Assembly (NCBI RefSeq): GCF_000519305.1
Contig: NZ_JAFG01000004.1
Coordinates: forward strand, 620,001-684,000
DNA from: Mesorhizobium ciceri WSM4083
GTDB taxonomy: Bacteria; Pseudomonadota; Alphaproteobacteria; Rhizobiales; Rhizobiaceae
Direction: 5' to 3'
DNA: 64,000 nt
Every line of letters starts with the position of its first letter. Within the stretch, counting starts at the first letter, position 1. The notes beneath the pieces were generated by a model. That model saw only the letters and a list, made by a program, of their open reading frames with translations. It ran no database searches and was not told where the DNA came from. Below are positions 26,328-35,149 of this stretch, piece after piece. The position numbers were made by a program, and so were the translations under genes.

Positions 26328-27425
26328 ATGAAGCCTGTCTACGAAATCGCCGTGGTGCATGGCGACGGCATCGGCCCGGAAGTCTGCGCCGCGGCGGTTC
26401 AAGTGGTGAAAGCAGCGCTTGGTCCCGGCAACCCCTTGCACTTCAGCGAATACCCGGCCGGAGCCGAGCATTTCCTGAAGACCGGCCAGAGCTTTCCCGA
26501 GCCGACCTTCCAGGCCTGCCGCGCGGCGGACGCCATCCTGCATGGTGCGGGCGGCTTGCCGGGCGTCGTCCATCCCGATGGAACCGAAGCAGGCCTGGAT
26601 TTCACGCTGAGGCTGCGCTTCGAACTCGATCTATATGCCAACATCCGCCCCGTCAGGCTCTTCGAGGGCGTGCCGAGCCCGTTGAGCGGCGTGAATGCCG
26701 GAGATATCGACTACATCATCTTGCGCGAGAACAGCGAAGGGCTTTATGCGGCGCGGGGATCGGGCGCGCTGTTGCGCGGCGAAGTCGCGGTCGACACGCT
26801 GGTGCAGACCCGTTCCGGCATCGAGCGCATCGCGCGCAAGGCCTTCGAACTGGCGCGCCAGTCGGGCGGCGCGCCCCGTGACGGCGTGCGCCGGGTCACC
26901 TGCTGCGACAAGGCAAACGTGCTGCGCAGCTATGCCTTCTTCCGCTCCGTCTTCGACGAAGTGGCGAAGGACTATCCCGATATCGCGACCGAGCACGCGC
27001 TGGTCGACGCCATGGCGATGCATCTCGTGCTGAAACCGGGCCATTTCAACGTCATCGTCAGCGAGAACATGTTCGGCGACATCCTGTCCGACCTCGCCGC
27101 CGCGACGGTGGGCGGGATGGGCATGGCGCCTTCAGCCGAGATCGGCGCGGCCAACGGCTTCTTCCAGGCCGCGCACGGCTCGGCGCCCGACATTGCCGGC
27201 CAGGGTATCGCCAATCCGTATGGGACGATCCTGTCGGCAGCCTCGATGCTCGACTGGCTCGGCCACAAGCATGGCGACGAGAGGCTCAACCAGGCCGCAG
27301 CGCGCATCCGTCGCGTGACCGAGGACTGCCTGGCCAACGGGCTTCTGAGCGCCGACCTGAAAGGCAGGGCGGCGACCAGCGAGATAACCCGTTCGGTCTG
27401 CGACCGGCTCGCGGCAGCGGCGTGA
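26328..27425 (+). CDS. Isocitrate/isopropylmalate/tartrate dehydrogenase family enzyme
   Basis: 365 aa beta-decarboxylating dehydrogenase. It shows GDGIGPEV near the N-terminus, ANIRPVRLF (substrate Arg), LRENSEGLYAARG (the loop that separates subfamilies: neither the isopropylmalate RELTGG nor the isocitrate RENTEGEY form), the catalytic Lys in CDKANVLR and the metal Asps in SENMFGDILSDL, then AHGSAPDIAGQGIANP. The best guess is tartrate/malate-type NAD-dependent oxidation and decarboxylation. The ATG at 26328 is preferred over the TTG at 26322 because GGGAG lies 6 bases before it. Confidence 0.88.
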   Translation: MKPVYEIAVVHGDGIGPEVCAAAVQVVKAALGPGNPLHFSEYPAGAEHFLKTGQSFPEPTFQACRAADAILHGAGGLPGVVHPDGTEAGLDFTLRLRFELDLYANIRPVRLFEGVPSPLSGVNAGDIDYIILRENSEGLYAARGSGALLRGEVAVDTLVQTRSGIERIARKAFELARQSGGAPRDGVRRVTCCDKANVLRSYAFFRSVFDEVAKDYPDIATEHALVDAMAMHLVLKPGHFNVIVSENMFGDILSDLAAATVGGMGMAPSAEIGAANGFFQAAHGSAPDIAGQGIANPYGTILSAASMLDWLGHKHGDERLNQAAARIRRVTEDCLANGLLSADLKGRAATSEITRSVCDRLAAAA

Positions 27426-27428
27426 CTG

Positions 27429-27527
27429 ATGACCAAGGTGAAGACAGATCTTGTTGGACCGCGCAAGGTCGGCCACACGCTCATGCGCCGGATATTCATG
27501 GCCGACGGGCACGAGGGCGGCGCTTGA
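27429..27527 (+). CDS. Possible 32-aa leader or coupling peptide
   Basis: A short frame starts 3 bp after the preceding stop and ends 1 bp before the ATG of the hydroxyacid oxidase gene, filling the gap. The product begins MTKVKTDLVGPRK and ends DGHEGGA. No family recognised and no strong ribosome site. It could couple translation, be a gene remnant, or be chance. Confidence 0.3.
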   Translation: MTKVKTDLVGPRKVGHTLMRRIFMADGHEGGA

Positions 27528-27528
27528 G

Positions 27529-28668
27529 ATGGGCGCTCTCGATCGCCAGGTTTCGGTCGAGGACTTTCGCGGGCTTGCCCGTCGTCGCCTGCCGAAATCC
27601 ATCTTCGAATTCATCGACGGCGGGGCTGGGCAAGAACTCACCCTCAACGCCAACCGAAGCGATTTCGAGAAGATCAGACTTTTGCCGCGCGTGCTTACCG
27701 ATGTTTCGCATCCGGACGTTTCCACGACGCTCTGGTCCGAGACCTTGCCAACACCGCTGGTGATCAGTCCGATGGGCTCCTGCGCGCTGGTCAGGCCCGG
27801 AGCCGACATTGCCATCGCGAAGGCGGCAGCCGCTCGCGGCATCCCCTACACACTCTCCACCATGGCCACGGCCAGCATCGAAGGCATGGCGCGAGCCGTA
27901 CAGGGGCCGCTCTGGTTCCAGCTTTACGTGCTCAAGGATTTCGACTTCAATCGCCAACTGGTGAGGCGGGCGGAAGAATTTGGCTATTCGACGCTGGTGG
28001 TGACCGTTGATCTGCAAGCCGGGGGCAAGCGCGAAAAGGATCTCAGGAACGGCATATCCATCCCACTGCGGCCTTCGGCCCGGCATCTCTGGGAAGGCAT
28101 GCTTCATCCTGGCTGGTCGCTGCGCCTGCTGCGCGGCGGTCTGCCCCAGTTCGAGAACGTCCGCGGCTATCTCGGTGACAACAGCGCCGGCCTGACGATC
28201 GCCGCGCGTGTTGGCGGCAGCCTCCATGCAGGTTTCGACTGGGACGATTTCCGCCAGATCCGCGACTGGTGGAAAGGCCGGCTGCTGGTCAAGGGTGTCC
28301 TGCACCCGGGCGACGCGTCGCGACTGGTGGCGGCTGGTGCCGATGGCATCTGGGTGTCCAACCATGGAGGCCGTCAGCTCGACGGTGCTGTATCGAGCAT
28401 CGATGCCCTGCCCGCCATCCGTGAGGCACTTGGTGCCGAAGTCCCGATCCTCATCGATTCCGGTATCCGCACGGGCACGGACATCATCAAGGCCAAGGCA
28501 CGCGGCGCCACCGTCGCGGCGATCGGTCGGGCCGCTCTTTACGGCGCCGTGGCTGGCGAGGCCGGTGTGGCCAAGGCACTCGATATCATTCTGGACGAAG
28601 TGGTGACTTGCCTCAGGCTCTGCGGGATCCCCCGTTTTCAGGAAGCGGGATCAGAAATCATAGCATAG
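27529..28668 (+). CDS. FMN-dependent alpha-hydroxy acid oxidase/dehydrogenase
   Basis: 379 aa TIM barrel of the lactate/mandelate dehydrogenase and glycolate oxidase family. Visible motifs: FIDGGAGQELTLNANR at the start, TLSTMATASIEG, WFQLYVLKD (FMN-binding Gln and the active Tyr), the Lys in LVKGVLHPGDA, and the signature SNHGGRQLDGA with the catalytic His and the substrate Arg. Start at ATG 27529. It oxidises an L-2-hydroxy acid to a 2-oxo acid. It closes the SDR and dehydrogenase operon. Confidence 0.93.
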   Translation: MGALDRQVSVEDFRGLARRRLPKSIFEFIDGGAGQELTLNANRSDFEKIRLLPRVLTDVSHPDVSTTLWSETLPTPLVISPMGSCALVRPGADIAIAKAAAARGIPYTLSTMATASIEGMARAVQGPLWFQLYVLKDFDFNRQLVRRAEEFGYSTLVVTVDLQAGGKREKDLRNGISIPLRPSARHLWEGMLHPGWSLRLLRGGLPQFENVRGYLGDNSAGLTIAARVGGSLHAGFDWDDFRQIRDWWKGRLLVKGVLHPGDASRLVAAGADGIWVSNHGGRQLDGAVSSIDALPAIREALGAEVPILIDSGIRTGTDIIKAKARGATVAAIGRAALYGAVAGEAGVAKALDIILDEVVTCLRLCGIPRFQEAGSEIIA

Positions 28669-28852
28669 CGCCAAGACGTGTGCTCACGCTTGATCGAGAG
28701 GTACAGAAAACCCCCCGCTCGTCCAATATTCTTCCTCATCATTCTGAAGCCCTTGGCGTTATTTGCCACAAAGGTGAAATCCCCCTTGATGATGCGAGGC
28801 ATCCGCTCCCGCGCGCGGCATGCTCCGCTGCTCCAGCGAGCCTGAGCCATAG

Positions 28853-28872
28853 CGCCTGCCTGACGGCAGGCG
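28853..28872. terminator. Bidirectional terminator-like hairpin
   Basis: CGCCTGCC (28853-28860), loop TGAC, then the exact inverse GGCAGGCG (28865-28872). It lies 1 base beyond the LysR stop codon and downstream of the convergent hydroxyacid oxidase gene. No T run follows on either strand, so it may be only a hairpin barrier. Confidence 0.5.
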
Positions 28873-28873
28873 G

Positions 28874-29779
28874 TTAGCCGCCGCCGCCCATGGTCACGGA
28901 CATGAAGGCCCGGAAGGCCGCCGCTGCCGGTTCGATTGATCTGTCACGCGACCAGGCCAGGCCGACATCCATAGTGGGGATGGGCTCGACAAGCCCGCGC
29001 ACTTCGATGCGCTGCCCCTCCAAGGACCAGGGGCGGTAAACCATGTCGGACAGGACAGTGACCCCCATGCCGGCAGCCACGAGCGACCGCACGGCCTCGA
29101 CCGAACTGGTGGTAAGGACGGCGCGGAGCGAAAGGCCCGCGGCATCCCAGTAACGGGCGGCCGTCGTGCGTGCCTCGTCCACCGTCAGCATGACATAATC
29201 TTCCGCCGCCACATCGGCGAGGCTGATTTCCTGCCGCGCGAGCAGATGATGATCAGCCGAAAGCCAGAGCCGGCGGTTCGACCGCATCAAGACCTCCTGC
29301 GCCAACTCCTTGGTGTGCTCCAGATTGGACACCAGCATCACGGCCATGTCGATGTCTCCGCACATCAACCCGCTTTCGAGAGCGTCTCGGGGCAGTTCCA
29401 GCACCTCGACCTCGATCTCGGGATAGGTCTTTCGAAACCGCGCGTAGTGGCGCGACATGTAGTAGCCGACGACCGTGTAGGTCATGCCCAGCCGCAGCTT
29501 GCCCGCCAGGCCTTTCCTATCGCGCAACGGGCTTCGGACGGCGGCAGCGACGGCCCCGGTGATAACACGCGCATGTTCAAGAAACCGCGCGCCCTCCATC
29601 GTCAGTCTTACGCCAGCGTGGTTACGCTCCAAAAGCCGTACGCCCAGGTCAGCCTCAAGCGTCTTTATCGCCGCGGTGACGGCCGATTGCGAGATGTTGA
29701 GTTCCACCGCGGCATGACTGACCTGTCCGCTCTCGGCGGTCGCGATAAAATAATCAAGCTGTTTCAAGGTGATGGTCAT
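28874..29779 (-). CDS. LysR family regulator, divergent from the pxp/carboxylase operon
   Basis: 301 aa. Winged helix: LKQLDYFIATAESGQVSHAAVELNISQSAVTAAIKTLEADLG; effector domain follows with GMTYTVVGYYMSRHY and LVAAGMGVTVLSDMVYRP. The gene is divergent from pxpA and its start codon lies 22 bp from a LysR-type ATC-N9-GAT box that recurs before the molybdenum hydroxylase operon. It is therefore the best candidate activator of both operons, responding to the pathway substrate or an intermediate. Confidence 0.92.
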   Translation of the reverse strand: MTITLKQLDYFIATAESGQVSHAAVELNISQSAVTAAIKTLEADLGVRLLERNHAGVRLTMEGARFLEHARVITGAVAAAVRSPLRDRKGLAGKLRLGMTYTVVGYYMSRHYARFRKTYPEIEVEVLELPRDALESGLMCGDIDMAVMLVSNLEHTKELAQEVLMRSNRRLWLSADHHLLARQEISLADVAAEDYVMLTVDEARTTAARYWDAAGLSLRAVLTTSSVEAVRSLVAAGMGVTVLSDMVYRPWSLEGQRIEVRGLVEPIPTMDVGLAWSRDRSIEPAAAAFRAFMSVTMGGGG

Positions 29780-29800
29780 GGTGCGCCCCGGCCCAGAACC

Positions 29801-29914
29801 GTTATCTGTTTTTTTGATATGACAATCAATAAACTACTATTTCACAAACGCCCTCGCATGCGCAAAAAATGCTGCAACGCCGCAAAGACGGCAGCTTCGA
29901 GGGGTAACAATACG
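29801..29914 (+). promoter_or_regulatory. Regulatory block, copy A: LysR box, promoter and leader of pxpA
   Basis: Starts with GTTATCTGTTTTTTTGATA, containing ATC-N9-GAT (29804-29818), which is also T-N11-A, the LysR-binding signature. TTGATA (29814-29819) and TACTAT (29835-29840) could serve as -35 and -10 with a short 15-bp spacer. A 69-base leader with the ribosome site GAGGGG follows. The block is repeated at 45807-45920 with the same length and orientation to its gene. Confidence 0.75.
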
Positions 29915-30637
29915 ATGGCGGTGACGCTAAACTGCGACATGGGCGAAAGCTTTGGCCTCTACAAGGTTGGCGATGATATGGGCATGATGCCCATCATCGA
30001 CGTTGCCAATGTCGCCTGTGGTTTTCATGCCTCCGATCCGGATCACATGCATGCCGCCGTCCGCAGCGCAAAGGCGAGTGGCGTAAAGATCGGTGCCCAT
30101 CCAGGCTTGCCCGACATTCAGGGTTTCGGCCGGCGCGAGATGCGGATGACCCGCGAAGAAGTCAGGAACACCATCATTTACCAGGTGGGAGCGCTTGCCG
30201 GCTTCCTCAAGGCCGAGGGTGTGGAACTCCACCACATCAAGCCGCATGGCAGCCTCTACTTCATGGCCATGCAGCAGGAGGCAATCGCCCATGGCGTGTG
30301 CGACGCGGCAGAGGTTTTCGGCGTACCTCTCTTCGGCATGACGGGCACCCTGCATGAGAAGATCTATCAAGAGCGCGGCATCCCATTCGTCGCCGAGTTC
30401 TATGCCGATCTCGACTACGATGCCTCCGGCAAGCTGATCTTGACACGCGTTCATGACGCCAAGGACCCCGCAGAGATGGCCGAGCGGTGCGTACGCGCCA
30501 TCAGGGAGGGCGAGGGCACGGCAGAGGACGGCAGTTTCTTCCCCGTACGCTGCGAAACCATCTGCGTGCATTCCGATACGCCGAACGCCATCGATATAGC
30601 CAGGGCCGTGCGCACCGCAATCGCCCCTTGGCACTGA
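29915..30637 (+). CDS. pxpA: PxpA/LamB-YcsF family lactam hydrolase subunit (paralogue 1)
   Basis: 240 aa. With PxpB and PxpC this family makes an ATP-dependent 5-oxoprolinase. Conserved elements: LNCDMGESFG, VACGFHASDP, IGAHPGLPD, HIKPHGSLY and ICVHSD. Compared with the textbook forms NADLGEG and CGFHAGD these are changed in the same way as in the second paralogue at 41380-42111, so the lactam may not be 5-oxoproline. The ATG at 29915 follows GAGGGG. First gene of the operon pxpA, BCCP, biotin carboxylase, pxpB, pxpC, under copy A of the LysR block. Confidence 0.88.
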   Translation: MAVTLNCDMGESFGLYKVGDDMGMMPIIDVANVACGFHASDPDHMHAAVRSAKASGVKIGAHPGLPDIQGFGRREMRMTREEVRNTIIYQVGALAGFLKAEGVELHHIKPHGSLYFMAMQQEAIAHGVCDAAEVFGVPLFGMTGTLHEKIYQERGIPFVAEFYADLDYDASGKLILTRVHDAKDPAEMAERCVRAIREGEGTAEDGSFFPVRCETICVHSDTPNAIDIARAVRTAIAPWH

Positions 30638-30703
30638 ACTCGACCGAACCCGCCCGCGCGGGCGGTTCCAAATTAGTCTGTCCGCAGTTTTCCGGAGCTT
30701 TTT

Positions 30704-30937
30704 ATGGCCCAGATTCTTTCACCTCTTCCCGGCACTTTCTATCGCAGCGCTTCGCCAGACCAGCCGCCCTACAAGGCGGATGGCGACGCGGTATCCGCCG
30801 GAGACGTAATCGGTCTCATCGAAGTGATGAAGTCGTTCCACGAAGTGAGGGCCGAGACGGCCGGTACGAACATCCGCTTCCTTGCCGACAATGAAGACCC
30901 CATCATGGCCGGCGCACCTATTGCGGATCTCGACTGA
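30704..30937 (+). CDS. Biotin carboxyl carrier protein, minimal form
   Basis: 77 aa, essentially one biotinyl domain and nothing else. The biotin attachment site reads IEVMKSFHEV (Lys about residue 43) instead of the more common EAMKM. The usual Pro/Ala-rich linker of acetyl-CoA carboxylase BCCP is absent, which argues for a dedicated carrier in this operon. Its stop overlaps the biotin carboxylase ATG by one base (TGATG). It would carry carboxyl-biotin from the biotin carboxylase to the PxpB-PxpC carboxyltransferase-like pair. Confidence 0.9.
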   Translation: MAQILSPLPGTFYRSASPDQPPYKADGDAVSAGDVIGLIEVMKSFHEVRAETAGTNIRFLADNEDPIMAGAPIADLD

Positions 30938-32301
30938 TGCTGAAAAAGCTTCTGGTTGCCAACCGGGGCGAGATAGCGGTCAGGATCATCCGGGCCGCGC
31001 AAGATTTGGGGATCGCCACCGTGGCGGTGTATTCGGCCGCAGACGCCGAGTCGCTCCACGTCCAGCTTGCGGACGAAGCGGTCAACATCGGCCCACCAGC
31101 GGCAAAGAAGTCCTATCTCAATGTCGAAGCAATTCTGAAGGCTGCCCGCGACACCGGTTGCGACAGCGTTCATCCGGGCTATGGGTTCCTTGCCGAGAAT
31201 GCCGCGTTTTCCGACGCGGTCACAGGCGCTGGATTGGTCTTCGTCGGCCCGTCGGGAGATGCGATCCGGATGATGGGAGACAAGGTCTCTGCGCGATCGG
31301 CCGCTGCCGCTGCAGGTGTCCCTGTGGTGCCTGGCTCGGCTGGTCGGGTCGAGGGCCTCAAGGCTGGCCACGAGGTGCTGACCGCAACCGGTTTTCCGGT
31401 GATGATCAAGGCTGCGGCAGGCGGCGGCGGGCGGGGCATCCGCATCGCGAACTCGCTCGCCGAGTTCGAACAAGCCTTTCCTCAGGCCGAAGCAGAAGCC
31501 CTCGCCGCCTTTGGCGACGGTGGTCTCTACATGGAAAAGGTGATCGGCAAGGCCCGCCATATCGAGGTGCAGGTGCTGGCAGACGGAAGCGATGCCATCC
31601 ACTGCTACGAGCGGGAGTGCTCGCTGCAGCGGCGGCGCCAGAAGGTTTGGGAGGAGGCGCCGTCGCGCGCACTTTCAGACAGACTGCGCGAAGAGCTCTG
31701 CGCTTCGGCGGTGGCTTTGGCCAAGGCGGTCAAGTACTCCGGTGCCGGCACGGTAGAGTATCTTTATGACGATGAAGCAGACCGCTTCTACTTCATCGAG
31801 ATGAACACCCGCATTCAGGTCGAGCACCCGGTCACCGAGGCGATCACCGGCATCGATCTCGTTGCGGAGATGCTTCGCATCGCCGGCGGCGAGAAGCTGC
31901 GGATCCGGCAAGGCGATGTCTCCGTCAAAGGGCATGCGATCGAAGTCCGGCTCAATGCCGAAGACCCGGCGAAGGAGTTCGCTCCATTCCCCGGGCAGGT
32001 GGCCGAGCTTCGCATTCCCGGCGGTCCGGGCGTACGTTTCGATTCGATGCTCTACCAAGGCTATCAGGTGCCGCCCTTTTATGACTCGCTGCTTGCCAAG
32101 CTGATCGTGCATGCAGAGACGCGCGAGGCGGCGATAGTGCGCCTGATCCGCGCGCTCAACGAGTTGAAGATCGGCGGGCTCAAGACCACCAAGCCGCTGT
32201 TTCTTGCGCTGGCCGCCGATCCGGCGGTGCGGGCGGGAGACGTGCATACCCGCTGGCTGGAAGGCTGGCTCATCGAAAACGCCGCAGCATTGGCGGGTTA
32301 A
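30937..32301 (+). CDS. Biotin carboxylase (AccC-like), probably of a lactam/amide carboxylase
   Basis: 454 aa ATP-grasp enzyme that carboxylates biotin with bicarbonate and ATP. It has KLLVANRGEIAVRIIRAA, HPGYGFLAEN, the glycine loop KAAAGGGGRGIRI, and EMNTRIQVEHPVTEAITGIDLV with the catalytic Glu and Arg, all intact and of normal length. Adjacent genes encode a single-domain BCCP and urea-amidolyase-like carboxyltransferase subunits, not AccA/AccD, so the acceptor is more likely an amide nitrogen than acetyl-CoA. Nine bases separate it from pxpB. Confidence 0.93.
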   Translation: MLKKLLVANRGEIAVRIIRAAQDLGIATVAVYSAADAESLHVQLADEAVNIGPPAAKKSYLNVEAILKAARDTGCDSVHPGYGFLAENAAFSDAVTGAGLVFVGPSGDAIRMMGDKVSARSAAAAAGVPVVPGSAGRVEGLKAGHEVLTATGFPVMIKAAAGGGGRGIRIANSLAEFEQAFPQAEAEALAAFGDGGLYMEKVIGKARHIEVQVLADGSDAIHCYERECSLQRRRQKVWEEAPSRALSDRLREELCASAVALAKAVKYSGAGTVEYLYDDEADRFYFIEMNTRIQVEHPVTEAITGIDLVAEMLRIAGGEKLRIRQGDVSVKGHAIEVRLNAEDPAKEFAPFPGQVAELRIPGGPGVRFDSMLYQGYQVPPFYDSLLAKLIVHAETREAAIVRLIRALNELKIGGLKTTKPLFLALAADPAVRAGDVHTRWLEGWLIENAAALAG

Positions 32302-32310
32302 GGAGGACCG

Positions 32311-33186
32311 ATGTCGATACGATTCAACTTCGGCGGTGACGAACATATCTTCGGCGAGGTGTCCGAGGAAATGTCGCTCACCTCCTTCTTTACCGGCCTT
32401 TCGATGACCAACGCGGTGCGTACGGCAGGCATCCGAGGTGTCACCGAGATCTGCCCAGCCAACGCCAGCTTCCAGATTCGCTTCAACCCCGACATCATCA
32501 AGCCGCAGGATTTGCTCAGCGAACTGAAGTCGATGGAAGAGGCGGCCTCGAAGGCGGACCCGGTGCTGAAGACCCGGATCATCGAACTGCCGGTTTATTT
32601 CCAGGATCCATGGACGCGTGAAACCTGCTTGCGCTTCCGCGAGCGCCATCAGGACCCCTCCTCCACCGATCTTGAATATTCGGCACGCATCAACGGCTAC
32701 GCCACGGTGGAAGAGTTTATCGCGGCCTATTCCGGCCAGCCCTGGTTCGTGTCGATGGTCGGCTTCGTCGCCGGACTGCCCTTCCTGTACCAGATGGTTG
32801 AGCGCAAGAAACAGATTCAGGCGCCGAAATACTTGCGTCCACGCACCGACACTCCCAAGCTCACCATTGGCCATGGCGGCTGCTTTGCAGCGATCTATTC
32901 GGTGCGCGGCGCTGGCGGCTACCAGATGTATGGCATAACCCCGGCCCCGATCTACGACCCGACCAGGAAGGTGCGCTACCTCGCCGATGACATGTGCCTG
33001 TTCAAGCCAGGCGACATCGTCAAGTTCAAGGCCATTGGCCGCGATGACTATGACGCCACGCTTGAGGAAATCGAAGCCAATCGGTGGCAGCCGACGGTTC
33101 GCGAGTGCACCTTCAGCCTGAAGGACTTCAACAGCGACATTTACGGCACCAATGCAAAGCTGATGGAGCTTATCAATGGCCGTTAA
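32311..33186 (+). CDS. pxpB: PxpB/KipI family, carboxyltransferase subunit 1
   Basis: 291 aa, longer than the roughly 220 aa of standard PxpB. It resembles the carboxyltransferase half of urea amidolyase. The usual GFAPGFPYL appears as GFVAGLPFLYQM, and the second conserved block as TIGHGGCFAAIYSVRGAGGYQMYG. An insert (about residues 85-130) accounts for part of the extra length. GGAGG lies just before the ATG. It overlaps pxpC by 11 bp. With PxpC it should bind the lactam and receive carboxylate or phosphate; divergence of the motifs fits an altered substrate. Confidence 0.87.
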   Translation: MSIRFNFGGDEHIFGEVSEEMSLTSFFTGLSMTNAVRTAGIRGVTEICPANASFQIRFNPDIIKPQDLLSELKSMEEAASKADPVLKTRIIELPVYFQDPWTRETCLRFRERHQDPSSTDLEYSARINGYATVEEFIAAYSGQPWFVSMVGFVAGLPFLYQMVERKKQIQAPKYLRPRTDTPKLTIGHGGCFAAIYSVRGAGGYQMYGITPAPIYDPTRKVRYLADDMCLFKPGDIVKFKAIGRDDYDATLEEIEANRWQPTVRECTFSLKDFNSDIYGTNAKLMELINGR

Positions 33187-34147
33187 GGTAATCTCTCCCG
33201 GCCTCTCCACTTCCGTGCAGGACCTTGGCCGACCAGGCCACTATCATGTCGGCATTCCAGAAGGCGGCGGCATGGACCGCTTTGCGACGCGCATCGCAAA
33301 CCTGCTTGTCGGCAACGACCCGGGTGCCGCGGTGCTCGAAGCCACTTTCATGGGCCCCGAACTCGAATTCACCCAATCCGCGGTCGTCGCCGTCACGGGT
33401 GGAGAGCTCCCACCCAAACTCAATGGCGAGGAACAGCCGACCTGGGAAAGTTTTCCGGTGAAGGCGGGTGACCGGCTTTCCTTCGGCTTCCTCAAGGGCG
33501 GCGCGCGCGCTTATCTGGCCGTCTCCGGCGGCATCGACGTACCCGTGGTTCTCGGTTCGCGCTCGACTTACATTCTGGGCGCACTCGGCGGTCATCAGGG
33601 CCGCACGCTGAAAGCGGGTGATGAGCTTCCCCTCGGCGAGGGTTCCGGCAAAGCCGGTCTTTCGCTGCCTGCAAATCTGCGCCGCGCGGGCAATAGTCCG
33701 GCGGAACTCAGGATGCTTCCCGGCATGTACTGGCATCGGATCACTGAAGCTGCCGGCAATCGGTTCTTTGAGGAAACCTGGAAGGTCGCGCCCGAAGCCG
33801 ACCGCATCGGCTATCGCTTCCGGGGCGGAACGCCGCTGGAGTTCGTCGAGCGCGAGCAGCCTTTCGGTGCGGGCTCCGACCCCTCGAACATCGTCGATGC
33901 CTGCTATCCTTACGGATCCGTCCAGGTGCCGAGTGGCACGGAGCCGATCGTTCTTCACCGAGACGCGGTTTCGGGTGGCGGGTACATGATGCTGGGCGTG
34001 GTGATATCGGCCGACATGGACCTTATCGCCCAGCTTCAGCCGCACACCCCGGCGCGCTTCGTTCCGGTGACGCTGGAAGACGCGCTTGCAGCGCGAACCG
34101 AACAGCGCGCCGCGCTGGCGCGTGCTGAAGGGCATCTGGCCGGCTGA
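33176..34147 (+). CDS. pxpC: PxpC/KipA family, biotin-dependent carboxyltransferase subunit 2
   Basis: 323 aa. Clear family motifs: SPGLSTSVQDLGRPG at the N-terminus, GGGMDRFATRIANLLVGND, AVLEATFMGPELEF, GGIDVPVVLGSRST and GGYMMLGVVI. In urea amidolyase the homologous domain moves carboxylate from biotin to the urea nitrogen. The ATG at 33176 lies within the end of pxpB, so the two are made together. Likely complex: PxpB and PxpC with the BCCP, acting on an amide or lactam. Confidence 0.92.
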   Translation: MAVKVISPGLSTSVQDLGRPGHYHVGIPEGGGMDRFATRIANLLVGNDPGAAVLEATFMGPELEFTQSAVVAVTGGELPPKLNGEEQPTWESFPVKAGDRLSFGFLKGGARAYLAVSGGIDVPVVLGSRSTYILGALGGHQGRTLKAGDELPLGEGSGKAGLSLPANLRRAGNSPAELRMLPGMYWHRITEAAGNRFFEETWKVAPEADRIGYRFRGGTPLEFVEREQPFGAGSDPSNIVDACYPYGSVQVPSGTEPIVLHRDAVSGGGYMMLGVVISADMDLIAQLQPHTPARFVPVTLEDALAARTEQRAALARAEGHLAG

Positions 34148-34396
34148 CGTCAGCCGGGAAAATGCCGGCGGAGGAGCCGGAGGCGAGGAGATCGGCCGGC
34201 CAAAACCGACCGTGCGTGGCGGAAGACAAAATCCGGTGCGCGAAACGACAAGACGACGCCGGGCAACGGCGTGAATTTGGCACCCGAGCAGTCCGCTAGA
34301 GACCGCCGGAACCGACAGGGGAAGACATTTGCAACGTGACTGGCCGCAAGGCCGGATGCTTCGCGCCTTTCCGTCGGTAGAAAGAAGGAAAGGGTC

Positions 34397-35149
34397 ATGA
34401 GTCATCTGAGCGCGGAGAACGTCTCGGTATCGTTTGCGGGGCTGAAGGCCCTGTCATCGGTAGACCTCCAAATTACGCCCGGCCGCATCAGTGGCCTCAT
34501 CGGCCCGAATGGCGCTGGCAAGACCACGCTCGTTAACGTGCTGACCGGCTTCCAGGCACCGACGGAAGGCACCATCAAGCTCGACGGGGCGGCACTCACG
34601 GGTCTCAAGCCGCATCAGGTCCGGCGGCGCGGCATCGCCCGCACCTTCCAGGGTGGGCGGCTCTTCCGCGACCTGCCTGTGCTGGACAATTTGGAGGTAA
34701 CCGGCGTTGGCCTGGGAATGAGCCGGCGCGCTGCCATCGCCGAAGCGGAAGCGATGCTCGACTGGATAGGCATCGGTGCGCTGGGTACCCGCATCGCTGG
34801 AACGTTGCCATATACGGACGAGCGCCGCGTCGCCATTGGCCGCGCCCTGATGGGACGGCCCGCATACATCCTGCTCGACGAGCCCGCGGCTGGCATGAGC
34901 GCACAGGAGGCGCGGGAGCTTTCCGCCCTGATAAGACACATCGCCAGCGATCTCGGCTGTGGTGTCCTGCTCATCGAACACAATGTCGGGCTGGTGCTCG
35001 GCCTTTGCCAGCATATCGTCGTGCTCGATTCCGGAGCGATCATCGAGGAAGGCCCGCCTGCCGCGATCCGCGACAGCGAGAAGGTGCGCCACGCCTATAT
35101 GGGCACGGCCGCGAACACCGACCTGCCTGTGCTGGAGGCGATGGAATGA
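34397..35149 (+). CDS. livG: Branched-chain-amino-acid-type ABC importer, ATPase LivG
   Basis: 250 aa single ATPase domain: Walker A GPNGAGKTT, Walker B YILLDEPAAGM, H-loop LLIEHNV. The usual LSGG signature is not recognisable: the region before Walker B reads GTLPYTDERRVAIGRALMG, so PYTDERR stands where LSxGxQR is expected. The C-terminal segment YMGTAAN is LivG-like. AAGGAAAGGGTC lies before the ATG. It is 249 bp after pxpC, in which I see no gene or clear promoter, so co-transcription with the carboxylase operon is likely. Confidence 0.92.
   Translation: MSHLSAENVSVSFAGLKALSSVDLQITPGRISGLIGPNGAGKTTLVNVLTGFQAPTEGTIKLDGAALTGLKPHQVRRRGIARTFQGGRLFRDLPVLDNLEVTGVGLGMSRRAAIAEAEAMLDWIGIGALGTRIAGTLPYTDERRVAIGRALMGRPAYILLDEPAAGMSAQEARELSALIRHIASDLGCGVLLIEHNVGLVLGLCQHIVVLDSGAIIEEGPPAAIRDSEKVRHAYMGTAANTDLPVLEAME

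Noticed and set aside
30937..32301. Calling the biotin carboxylase and BCCP part of acetyl-CoA carboxylase
   Set aside because: The carrier lacks the usual linker and the partners are PxpB/PxpC, not AccA/AccD; a dedicated carboxylase fits better.
34148..34396. Short open frames between pxpC and livG
   Set aside because: Three overlapping frames on both strands, none with a ribosome site or a recognisable product; treated as intergenic.
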